Source: an uncultured Lachnospiraceae bacterium
GTDB lineage: Bacteria; Bacillota; Clostridia; Lachnospirales; Lachnospiraceae
Length of the DNA stretch: 64,000 nt
Direction: 5' to 3'
Assembly: GCA_947591155.1 (NCBI GenBank)
Contig: CANQDA010000018.1
Location: forward strand, 1 to 64,000
The position numbers and the translations under genes were made by a program. Of the stretch, positions 8,263 through 15,888 are shown one piece after another. Position 1 is the stretch's first letter. Each line of letters starts with the position of its first letter. Below the pieces are notes generated by a model that was given only the letters and a program-made list of their open reading frames with translations, was not told the DNA's origin and ran no database searches.

Positions 8263-8321
8263 CTGTGTGGCAAGTGAGTGCTGTTGATTATATTTTTCTT
8301 TCCATTTTCATCATTTGCACC

Positions 8322-8369
8322 TTGCAGATCGTATTTGAATTTGTTATAATAAAAAGAACATATGTTCTT
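8322..8369 (+). promoter_or_regulatory. Promoter and 16-bp palindromic operator of rhuM
   Basis: -35 TTGCAG (8322-8327), 17-bp spacer, -10 TATAAT (8345-8350). The perfect palindrome AAGAACATATGTTCTT (8354-8369) covers the expected transcription start. A half site AAGAACAT recurs near 8431. This is the layout of a repressor operator. Confidence 0.65.
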
Positions 8370-8460
8370 GCACGCATATAGAGAACAGTTGATATAGGGA
8401 AAATATGAAGGCATATGAGAACGAAGAAACATAAGAACATTTTTAAGGAGTAAAGATAAA

Positions 8461-9453
8461 ATGAACAGTTCCAATATCATCATGTATACTACAGAAGATG
8501 GACTGACAAGGATTGAAGTTACCTTTGATGAAGATACTGTTTGGCTGTCACTGGAACAGATGGCAGAATTGTTCCAGAGAAATAAATCGACTATATCAAG
8601 GCACATAGGCAATGTATTTGCGGAAGGAGAGCTTCGGAGAGATTCAACTGTTGCAAAATTTGCAACAGTTCAAAGAGAGGGAAACCGGAGCGTATCCAGA
8701 GATATCGAGTATTTTAATCTGGATGTTATTATTTCTGTCGGCTATCGTGTGAAGTCTTTGCGAGGTACACAGTTTCGTATTTGGGCAAGTTCTATTCTAA
8801 AAGAATACATGAAAAAAGGATTCGCGTTGGATGATGACCGTTTAAAACGATTGGGCGGAGGAAATTACTTTGATGAACTATTGGCTCGTATTCGAGATAT
8901 TCGCACTTCAGAAAAAGTTTTTTGGAGAAAAGTATTAGAAATCTATGCTACCAGCATTGACTATAATCCCAGCGCAGAAGCTTCTATTCTGTTTTTTAAA
9001 CAAGTGCAAAATAAAATGCACTGGGCGGCACATAAGCATACAGCCGCAGAAATTGTTTATCAGCGTGCAAATTCGGAAAAAGAAAATATGGGATTGACAT
9101 CATGGGAAGGAAAGCAGATCAAACGTTCAGATACTGAAATTGCTAAGAATTATCTGACACAGGCAGAACTGGATGCTTTGAATAAAATTGTGTCGGCATA
9201 TCTTGATATTGCAGAAGTACGTGCATTGGCACATGAACCAATGTATATGAAGGATTGGCTTGAGACGATTGACGATTATCTGAAAATGACCAGACGGGAT
9301 ATTTTGACAGCAAAAGGACGCGTGACGCATAAACAGGCGATTGACAAAGCACATGAAGAATATGAAAAATATCGAAAAAGGCAGGATGATTTGTTGTCAT
9401 CGGTGGAACAGCATTTTATGGAGAGCATCAAAGAATTAGAATCGTTAGAATAA
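8461..9453 (+). CDS. RhuM-family protein
   Basis: A 330-residue protein matching the Virulence_RhuM family along its length. The N-terminal part resembles a DNA-binding domain (LSLEQMAELFQRNKSTISRH), followed by the conserved VISVGYRVKSLRGTQFRIWA and a helical C-terminus. Family members are common in genomic islands and defence regions, and their biochemical role is not settled. The ribosome site is AAGGAG. A promoter with a palindromic operator precedes it, compatible with autoregulation through its N-terminal HTH-like part. No partner gene overlaps it. Confidence 0.88.
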   Translation: MNSSNIIMYTTEDGLTRIEVTFDEDTVWLSLEQMAELFQRNKSTISRHIGNVFAEGELRRDSTVAKFATVQREGNRSVSRDIEYFNLDVIISVGYRVKSLRGTQFRIWASSILKEYMKKGFALDDDRLKRLGGGNYFDELLARIRDIRTSEKVFWRKVLEIYATSIDYNPSAEASILFFKQVQNKMHWAAHKHTAAEIVYQRANSEKENMGLTSWEGKQIKRSDTEIAKNYLTQAELDALNKIVSAYLDIAEVRALAHEPMYMKDWLETIDDYLKMTRRDILTAKGRVTHKQAIDKAHEEYEKYRKRQDDLLSSVEQHFMESIKELESLE

Positions 9454-9539
9454 ATATCAGTATACGTATTAGTAAAGGCAAAATCTATGCTGAAAGGGCA
9501 AAATACATAAATAACTGCGAACGAAAGGAATTACATTTT

Positions 9540-10256
9540 ATGAAAAAGGAAAAATTATATACTTCATTCAACGAAAAGTATGGTGAATTACAAAAGGTTT
9601 TAGCCGGAACAGACGTCGAAAAAATGAGAGAGCTGGCCTTGGAAGTGCATGCCATGGTGCATCCGGCTGAAATATCCGGGAGAACGGAAAAGACGATTGC
9701 GGATTATGTCCTGGAGTATATGCTGGCGGGGAATCAGAACAAGGTGGTGCCGAGAGAGGATCACGATGTGGACCTGCATTATGCGGGGACGAATCGAGTC
9801 CCCATGTGCTGGCAGCTTTGGCATACCTACCGCATTGAAGACTTGGTGAGCAATATTCTGATGGCAGACCAAAATCAGATCTTTAACGCAGAGTGGCAGA
9901 AAAGGATCGGGTCGCCGATTACCGACACCGGAAATGCGCTTGAATTTGAGGAAGCGGTGGAGTTTGGAAAGAAGATCGATGTCTTTGCTCTCCGCGATTA
10001 TATGATCGAGGTGGGCAAGAACACGCGCTGCATATTAGAAAGCTTAACACTGGAACAGATCCAGTCCATGGTGCCGGAGGAATGGGTCATGCGGATTCTG
10101 GAAGAAGGCGGCGTGACCACTGATTTTCGCTCCGTGTGGCTGCTGGTATTTTGGGGAAGGCTGACGAGAGGAGGCATGATCTTGACTCCTATGACGAATC
10201 ATCATATGATGCATTTGCCGCCCTGTCTGAACAATCTGCCGATATTGGATGAATGA
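9540..10256 (+). CDS. DinB-superfamily protein
   Basis: A 238-residue, mostly helical protein. The segments WHTYRIEDLVSNIL and TPMTNHHMMHLPPC carry the His and Asp residues expected of the metal-binding four-helix bundle of the DinB/YfiT superfamily. Members act in thiol transfer or have unknown roles. GAAAGGA lies upstream. The downstream gene is a VOC relic, so any operon is now broken. The superfamily call is by pattern; substrate unknown. Confidence 0.65.
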   Translation: MKKEKLYTSFNEKYGELQKVLAGTDVEKMRELALEVHAMVHPAEISGRTEKTIADYVLEYMLAGNQNKVVPREDHDVDLHYAGTNRVPMCWQLWHTYRIEDLVSNILMADQNQIFNAEWQKRIGSPITDTGNALEFEEAVEFGKKIDVFALRDYMIEVGKNTRCILESLTLEQIQSMVPEEWVMRILEEGGVTTDFRSVWLLVFWGRLTRGGMILTPMTNHHMMHLPPCLNNLPILDE

Positions 10257-10313
10257 ATAAGAAAGCCGGGACGCGGGGTTAAAATATCATCTGATGAAGT
10301 GGAGCGGGGAGAT

Positions 10314-10437
10314 ATGAGAATAGAACATATTGCCTTATATGTAAAAGATTTGGAAGCTGCCACAGAACAACGGGGATGGATATTATGAGAGTTGCATCGT
10401 TGCGATAGAAGGGAACCAGATTGAGATAACGATATGA
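10314..10437 (+). pseudogene. Relic of VOC/glyoxalase-family gene
   Basis: ATG at 10314 reads MRIEHIALYVKDLEAA, the usual N-terminus of a VOC metalloenzyme, then terminates. In the next frame the sequence reads DGYYESCIVAIEGNQIEITI-stop, a typical VOC C-terminus. The middle 70-80 codons are gone and the frames no longer match. GGGGAGAT precedes the old start codon. Confidence 0.75.
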
Positions 10438-10506
10438 AAGATAAGTTGTACAGCATATTGCTTTGCCTGCTTGAGATAATATAATTAGTAATTTCATTTC
10501 TATTTA

Positions 10507-10557
10507 GTGCAAAATTTGCACCATTGGATTGACAGGGTGCAAAATTTGCACTAAAAT
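10507..10557 (+). promoter_or_regulatory. Promoter with twin operators for HTH-MNT gene
   Basis: GTGCAAAATTTGCAC occurs twice in identical form (10507-10521 and 10537-10551), with starts exactly 30 bp apart, about three helical turns. The promoter is -35 TTGACA (10529-10534), 17-bp spacer, -10 TAAAAT (10552-10557). The second operator fills the spacer precisely. The downstream protein has an N-terminal HTH, so autorepression is the simple reading. Confidence 0.8.
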
Positions 10558-10575
10558 TAATTCGGAGGTGCAGAA

Positions 10576-11049
10576 ATGGACGATTTGAAAGGACTAAGAA
10601 TAGAAAAGAAACTAACGCAAAAGCAGGTTTCAGAATTGGTGGGAATTTCTCTCCGCTCTTATAAGACATACGAAAATGATGCTGATAAATCAGGAACATT
10701 AAAATACAATTATATCGTAGAAGAATTAAAAAAAATTAATCCCGTCGATGAAAGCCACGGTGTTTTGGATGTGGAGGATATAAAGCGTAAATGCACACAG
10801 GTGTTTGAAAAATATGATATTAGCTTTTGTTATCTCTTTGGGTCCTATGCCAAGCACAAAGCAGTGCCGACCAGTGATGTTGATCTTCTTATTTCAGCCA
10901 ATATAAGGGGCTTAAAATTTTATGGATTGATTGAAGAGATAAGAAATGTCCTTCATAAGAAAGTAGACGTTCTGGATATGAATCAGCTGAAAGACAATCT
11001 GGAACTGACGAAGGAGATATTGAAAGAAGGAATTAAGATATATGGATAA
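10576..11049 (+). CDS. mntA: HTH-MNT fusion antitoxin (MntA-like)
   Basis: A 157-residue protein. Residues 1-60 are an XRE-type HTH (KLTQKQVSELVGISLRSY). Residues 70-157 are a minimal nucleotidyltransferase with the signature FGSYAK and the metal-binding DVD in TSDVDLLI. MntA enzymes neutralise their HEPN partner by adding AMP groups near the RX4HXY motif. Most MntA proteins lack a DNA-binding domain, so this fusion probably also represses its own operon through the twin operators. It overlaps the hepT gene by 8 nt. Confidence 0.85.
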   Translation: MDDLKGLRIEKKLTQKQVSELVGISLRSYKTYENDADKSGTLKYNYIVEELKKINPVDESHGVLDVEDIKRKCTQVFEKYDISFCYLFGSYAKHKAVPTSDVDLLISANIRGLKFYGLIEEIRNVLHKKVDVLDMNQLKDNLELTKEILKEGIKIYG

Positions 11050-11368
11050 TGTGAAAACTGATAAATTTTATATTCAAAAAATAAAGCAGGACTTGGAATT
11101 TATCTCAAGACATATGAAAAATGTGGACATTGAGGAACTTAATGCCAATGAGGTATTACTGGATTCCATGCTTTTCCGCATGATTCAGATTTCAGAGAAC
11201 GCAAGGAAGCTGACAGAGGAATTTAAACAGACAAGAGAAAATATCCCATGGAGTGCATTATATGGTTTGAGAAATCGAATCGTGCATGATTACGGTAATG
11301 TTGATTTGAATATTGTATATGAAACCCTAAAAGTTGATATTCCGGATTTATTGGAATTACTGGAATAA
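11042..11368 (+). CDS. hepT: HEPN toxin (HepT-like)
   Basis: A 108-residue helical HEPN (DUF86) protein. The ribonuclease motif RX4HXY is intact as RNRIVHDY at about residues 77-84; the Tyr is the known AMPylation target in this family. It is translationally coupled to the HTH-MNT gene. The expected role is an RNA-cleaving toxin held inactive by its partner. Confidence 0.88.
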   Translation: MDNVKTDKFYIQKIKQDLEFISRHMKNVDIEELNANEVLLDSMLFRMIQISENARKLTEEFKQTRENIPWSALYGLRNRIVHDYGNVDLNIVYETLKVDIPDLLELLE

Positions 11369-11406
11369 GAAATCTCAGTTGATGCTGAAGGAGGTGTCTA
11401 AAGCAA

Positions 11407-11772
11407 ATGGAAAAAATCATCAGAAATTATTTTCTTGCGTGGCTTAATAAAGACATAGAGACAGTGCGAGGCACGTTTGCGGAAGATGCGATATATAGCG
11501 AGTGTTATGGACCGGAATATCATGGCTTGTCTCAAATATTGAAATGGTTTGAGGACTGGAATAAAAAGGGCAGTGTTCTGGAATGGTCGATTAAGCGGGT
11601 GATTGAGAAAGACCGAACGATCATAGCAGAATGGTTCTTCAAATGTGACTATGAAGGTACATACAGTGGATTTGACGGTGTAACGATAGCTGACTTTGAT
11701 ATGAATATGAAAATCATAAAACTTTGTGAGTTTCAATCCAAGGCGGAGCACTGTTATCCATACGATGTTTAA
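11407..11772 (+). CDS. SnoaL/NTF2-like protein
   Basis: A 121-residue protein with the cone-shaped alpha+beta layout of the nuclear transport factor 2 superfamily: an N-terminal helix pair (IRNYFLAWLNKDIETV), then F-EDA-Y, and a beta sheet ending ITKLCEF-like. AAGGAGGTG lies upstream at a rather long spacing. Proteins of this fold are small enzymes or binding proteins; no active site can be assigned. It is followed directly by a GNAT relic that probably belonged to the same unit. Confidence 0.65.
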   Translation: MEKIIRNYFLAWLNKDIETVRGTFAEDAIYSECYGPEYHGLSQILKWFEDWNKKGSVLEWSIKRVIEKDRTIIAEWFFKCDYEGTYSGFDGVTIADFDMNMKIIKLCEFQSKAEHCYPYDV

Positions 11773-11786
11773 CGGAGGACAAGGCA

Positions 11787-12025
11787 TTGAATTTGACATA
11801 TAAAAGAGCAACGCTTGAGGATATAGATGTATTAACAGAGACGAGAATAGAAGAAGAGGGATTGCATACAAAACATTAGATTTACTGGTCAAAGATGCGA
11901 AAAGCATGGGGATAACGGATATTTCCCTGGAAGCAACCGATATGGGGCGCCCTTTGTATGAAAAATATGGTTTTGTTAAGATGAATCATGAAATGGAGTT
12001 GCCGGAATGCATGGTTTGCTGCTGA
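11787..12025 (+). pseudogene. Relic of GNAT acetyltransferase gene
   Basis: TTG at 11787, with GGAGG upstream, reads LTYKRATLEDIDVLTETRIE, a standard GNAT N-terminus. It then stops at 11877-11879. From about 11860, in another frame, the sequence reads IAYKTLDLLVKDAKSMGI and later RPLYEKYGFVKM, the C-terminal half of a GNAT domain. The central part and the reading frame have been lost. Confidence 0.75.
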
Positions 12026-12060
12026 GGGAGACCCTGAAACCTGTGGACATCCATGAATTA

Positions 12061-12089
12061 TTGACGTATATTTGCTGATAGATTATAAT
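12061..12089 (+). promoter_or_regulatory. Promoter of second MNT/HEPN pair
   Basis: -35 TTGACG (12061-12066), 17-bp spacer, -10 TATAAT (12084-12089). No palindrome comparable with the first module is present, consistent with this MntA lacking an HTH. Confidence 0.7.
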
Positions 12090-12178
12090 TAGGACAATGG
12101 ACAAGAACTTGTTGGTGAATGGGAAACTGTGAACTAATATCACGAGTTACCAATTAAAAAATACGAAAGGAGCCCAAA

Positions 12179-12484
12179 ATGAAAACAGTTCTTACTCTTA
12201 AAGATATAAAGAAAAGAGTTTCTGATCTTGGCTCTCAGTATGGAGCAGATCGAATTTTCCTTTTTGGCTCTTATGCAAGAGGGGAAGCTACTGTTGACAG
12301 TGATATAGATTTGCGTATCGATCGCGGGCGTATCAAAGGCTGGGCGATTGGCGGATTGTTGATGGATTTGGAAGCATCCCTGAATAAGAAAGTTGATCTG
12401 CTCACTACAGGCAGCCTGGACAATACTTTTCTGGATGCTATTAAAAATGAGGAGGTTTTATTATATGAACGTAAATCGGGATAA
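12179..12484 (+). CDS. mntA: MNT antitoxin (MntA-like)
   Basis: A 101-residue stand-alone minimal nucleotidyltransferase with FGSYARGEA and the catalytic DSDIDLRI. It overlaps its HEPN partner by 20 nt. It is not a close copy of the MNT half of the first module, so the two pairs look like separate acquisitions. Confidence 0.88.
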   Translation: MKTVLTLKDIKKRVSDLGSQYGADRIFLFGSYARGEATVDSDIDLRIDRGRIKGWAIGGLLMDLEASLNKKVDLLTTGSLDNTFLDAIKNEEVLLYERKSG

Positions 12485-12812
12485 AAATATTTTATCTCAT
12501 ATGATCAAATATTGTGAACAAATAGAGGAAACGGTTGCATTATTTGGCGCGGACTATGATATTTTTTGTGCAAACAATACTTTTCGGAATGCCTGCTGTA
12601 TGTGCCTTTTGCAGATTGGCGAACTGTCTAATTCCCTGTCAGAAGAATTTCGTACTGCGTATACAGCAGTACCATGGAAACAAATTCGTGGTTTCCGCAA
12701 TATAATTGCTCATGCTTACGGTACAGTCGAGCCGCAAATTGTATGGGAAATTATTACAACCGAATTGTCGGAGTTAAAAGACTACTGCCGGAAGTATATG
12801 GCGGAAGAATGA
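12465..12812 (+). CDS. hepT: HEPN toxin (HepT-like)
   Basis: A 115-residue HEPN protein with the motif RNIIAHAY (about residues 78-85), matching RX4HXY. The start ATG at 12465 has GAGGAGG 8 nt upstream inside the mntA gene. It is expected to be the RNase toxin of the second pair. It ends about 30 nt before the core gene DUF815, placing it at the edge of the island. Confidence 0.88.
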   Translation: MNVNRDKNILSHMIKYCEQIEETVALFGADYDIFCANNTFRNACCMCLLQIGELSNSLSEEFRTAYTAVPWKQIRGFRNIIAHAYGTVEPQIVWEIITTELSELKDYCRKYMAEE

Positions 12813-12840
12813 TTATACATAATTGGAGATGAAGATCGAT

Positions 12841-14139
12841 ATGGCACGAATCGATGAGCTGATCGTCTATCGCGAGCCGGAGAACGGAGAGCTGCTTCGC
12901 GAGATGGCGTGGATCATGGAGAATTACGGAAAGAATGAGCTGTACGGAGAAGTACGCGCAAGGTTTTTTGCGTGCATGCATCGTCTGGTCGAACTGGCCG
13001 GAACGTATGGCTTTGAGCGGAATCTCTGGCAGGACTATCTGACCTTCCTGCTGGTGAACAACGAGAATGTGTTCAGCACCGCCTGTGAGATCAAGGGCAT
13101 CACGGAGGGGAGCCTGCTGGAGCTCGCGCGGCATGATTTCGCGATCTTTCGGGAGCTGTTCGCCTATGATTTCTCTGAGGTGGAGCGGACGCTTCAGGCG
13201 GGATTTTTTGAGGAGATATTGAACTACCGGAGGGCGGGCGTCGCGAGCCGCGTCTTTAACCGCCGTATCCGGGACCGCATCAGCGAGCTGTCCCTGCAGC
13301 TGGCGGGCGCGCGGGACGTTGAGGAGTTCACGCAGTACATGATTCGCTTTTACCGGGAGTTCGGCGTCGGCAAGCTCGGACTGCACAAGGCGTTCCGGGT
13401 TGAGCATGATGAGTCGGGCGTGCAGATCTGCCCGATCACGAACATCGCGCACGTGAACCTCGACGACCTGGTGGGCTATGAGATCCCGAAGAAGAAGCTG
13501 ATTGACAACACGGAGGCCTTTGTGCAGGGCAGGAGGGCGAACAACTGCCTGCTGTTCGGCGACGCCGGGACCGGGAAGTCCTCGAGCATCAAGGCGATTT
13601 TGAACCGTTACTACGATCAGGGGCTGCGCATCATAGAGATCTACAAGCATCAGTTCAAGGATCTGAACGATGTGATCGCGCAGATCAAAAACCGCAATTA
13701 CAAATTTATCATTTACATGGACGACCTTTCATTTGAGGAGTTTGAGATTGAATACAAATATCTGAAGGCAGTGATCGAAGGAGGACTGGAACGGAAGCCG
13801 GAGAACGTCCTGATCTACGCGACGTCCAACCGCCGCAACCTGATCCGAGAGCGCTTCAGCGACAACTGGGAGGAGCAGGACGGCGATATCCACAGCAACG
13901 ATACGATGCAAGAGAAGATGTCGCTCGTCTCGCGCTTCGGCGTCACGATCTACTTTGGGGCTCCGAACAAGAAGGAGTTCCAGAATATTGTTCGTACGCT
14001 GGCGACTCGCTATGGCGTGACGATGCCGGAGGAGGAGTTGCTCCTGGAGGCGAACAAGTGGGAGCTGAGCCACGGCGGGCTTTCGGGACGGACGGCGCAG
14101 CAGTTTATCGATTATCTTCTTGGACAGACGAAAGAATGA
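12841..14139 (+). CDS. DUF815-family AAA ATPase
   Basis: About 432 residues. Walker A is GDAGTGKSS (near residue 239), Walker B-like IIYMDDLSF, and a sensor-type ATSNRRN follows; this matches DUF815 ATPases. The N-terminal 200 residues are helical. ATG at 12841 is preferred, with GGAG 12 nt upstream; a TTG at 12823 and an ATG at 12829 are in frame but have no room for a ribosome site. The target is unknown. It stands before ppx and ppk1 in the same direction, which may link it to polyphosphate metabolism. Confidence 0.85.
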   Translation: MARIDELIVYREPENGELLREMAWIMENYGKNELYGEVRARFFACMHRLVELAGTYGFERNLWQDYLTFLLVNNENVFSTACEIKGITEGSLLELARHDFAIFRELFAYDFSEVERTLQAGFFEEILNYRRAGVASRVFNRRIRDRISELSLQLAGARDVEEFTQYMIRFYREFGVGKLGLHKAFRVEHDESGVQICPITNIAHVNLDDLVGYEIPKKKLIDNTEAFVQGRRANNCLLFGDAGTGKSSSIKAILNRYYDQGLRIIEIYKHQFKDLNDVIAQIKNRNYKFIIYMDDLSFEEFEIEYKYLKAVIEGGLERKPENVLIYATSNRRNLIRERFSDNWEEQDGDIHSNDTMQEKMSLVSRFGVTIYFGAPNKKEFQNIVRTLATRYGVTMPEEELLLEANKWELSHGGLSGRTAQQFIDYLLGQTKE

Positions 14140-14266
14140 TTGACACAGTAAGCGAAGCGTTTTACGCCGCTCACCTGCCTAGCCGGCGAAATAAGCGGGA
14201 AACGCAGACAGGATTAACAATTTTCTATAGCAGATTTGGGCTTTAAGCGAAAGGAAAGGGAGAGGC

Positions 14267-15811
14267 ATGAGCATCAAAATGTTTGCCGCGATCGCGATCG
14301 GATCGACTGTGACGGAGATGAAGATCTTCGAGTTCGGCGGCCGGAAGGCGATGAAGGAGATCGAGTGTGTCAGCGCGAGACTGAACATCGGACTGGACGC
14401 GTACAGCATGGGGCACATCAGCAGCGGAAAGATCGAGGATCTCTGCGAGGTGCTGAACGATTTTCGCAGAACGATGCAGAGCTACAAGGTGACGGATTAC
14501 AAAGTCTGCGCGACCAGCGCGTTCCGCGAGTCCCGGAATATGCTGATCATGCGGGATTATATCGAGAAACAGACCGGTCTGAAGATCGACGTGCTGAGCA
14601 ATTCCGAGCAGCGTTTCGTCGATTACAAGTCCATCGCTTCCGTCACGGCGGAGTTTGAGCAGATCATCCGGAACCCCGCCGCGATCGTCGACATCGGCGG
14701 CGACAGCCTGCAGATTTCGCTCTTTGACAAGGACAGGCTGATCACGACGCAGAACATCCGCGTGGGAAGTGTGACGACCAGGGAACGCCTTGCGCCTCTG
14801 GTGAAGAACCGCGCGCATTTCGAGAAGATGGTGGTGGAGATCCTCAGCCACGAGCTGGCCGGTTTCGGCAAGCTGTACCAGAAAGACCGACAGATCAAGA
14901 ACCTTATCGTCATCGGCGGCGGTCTGGCTGAGCTGACGCACCCGTATGAACAGCAGAACAAGAAAATCACTTCCGTGACGCTGGATCAGTTCCAGACGAT
15001 CTATGACCGCATCATCGGGATGAACCCGGAGGAGATCGCGGAGCGCTTCGAGATATCTTCGGAACAGGCCGCTGGCGTTGTGCCGTCTGCGATCTTCTGC
15101 AAGTGCATGATGAACGACTTTGGCGCTGAGACGCTCTGGGTGCCGGATTACAGTCTCTGCGACGGACTGGCCTACGACTACGCGCTGAAGAATCAGTATA
15201 TCAAGAGCACGCACAGCTTTGAGGAGGACATTCTTGCGTCGGCCCGCAGCATTTCCAAACGCTATAAATGCAGCCAGGCGCATATCCGCAATCTTGAGGA
15301 GCTCGCCCTGCAGGTGTTTGACCGCATGAAAAAAATACACGGCATGGGCAAGCGGGAACGGCTGCTTCTGCAGATCGCTGTGATCGTGCACAACTGCGGA
15401 AAGTTCATCAGCCTTGAGGACGTCTCCGAGTGCGCGTACAACATCATTATGGCGACGGAGATCATCGGCCTCTCGGACGTCGAGCGTGAGATGATCGCCT
15501 ACACGGTGAAATTCAACACAAGCCGTTTTATCTACTATGACGAGCTCTCCGTGCGGACGGGGATCAGCAGGAATGAGTACATGTCGGTGGCGAAGCTGAC
15601 CGCGATCCTGCGTATGGTAAACGCCCTCGACCGCACGCACCAGCAGAAGTGCAAAGATGCCGTGGTGACGCTGAAGGAACATGAGCTGAAGATCACGGTC
15701 GCGAGCAAGGAGGATTTGTCGCTCGAAATCGGGACTTTCAATGAGAAAGCGGAGTTCTTTGAGGAAGTATTCAACGTGCATCCGGTTTTCAAACAGCGTA
15801 AGCAGCTCTAA
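14267..15811 (+). CDS. ppx: Ppx/GppA-type exopolyphosphatase with HD domain
   Basis: A 514-residue protein. The first 300 residues form the ASKHA-fold phosphatase with IAIGSTVTEMKI, the catalytic Glu in TSAFRESRN, VDIGGDSLQIS and IGGGLAEL. Residues 320-510 form an HD-like helical domain. Two oddities are visible: the first phosphate loop has Ala where Ppx usually has Asp, and the HD signature reads HNCGK (near 372) instead of HDxGK. It should hydrolyse polyphosphate or pppGpp. It is followed at 77 nt by ppk1. Confidence 0.88.
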   Translation: MSIKMFAAIAIGSTVTEMKIFEFGGRKAMKEIECVSARLNIGLDAYSMGHISSGKIEDLCEVLNDFRRTMQSYKVTDYKVCATSAFRESRNMLIMRDYIEKQTGLKIDVLSNSEQRFVDYKSIASVTAEFEQIIRNPAAIVDIGGDSLQISLFDKDRLITTQNIRVGSVTTRERLAPLVKNRAHFEKMVVEILSHELAGFGKLYQKDRQIKNLIVIGGGLAELTHPYEQQNKKITSVTLDQFQTIYDRIIGMNPEEIAERFEISSEQAAGVVPSAIFCKCMMNDFGAETLWVPDYSLCDGLAYDYALKNQYIKSTHSFEEDILASARSISKRYKCSQAHIRNLEELALQVFDRMKKIHGMGKRERLLLQIAVIVHNCGKFISLEDVSECAYNIIMATEIIGLSDVEREMIAYTVKFNTSRFIYYDELSVRTGISRNEYMSVAKLTAILRMVNALDRTHQQKCKDAVVTLKEHELKITVASKEDLSLEIGTFNEKAEFFEEVFNVHPVFKQRKQL

Positions 15812-15888
15812 GACTTTATAACGGACGCCCTTGCAGGAATTGGCCAATGCCACGGATTTATAGGAGATAGTAAAAGGGAGGAAGAAAC

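Noticed and set aside
14157..14207. Hairpin GCGTTT/AAACGC between DUF815 and ppx
   Set aside because: Short, interrupted stem without T-run; not distinguishable from chance.
14243..15853. Long open frame of 536 codons on the minus strand opposite ppx
   Set aside because: It is a mirror of the GC-biased codon pattern of ppx; it has no ribosome site, low-complexity Arg/His/Leu composition and no recognisable domain.
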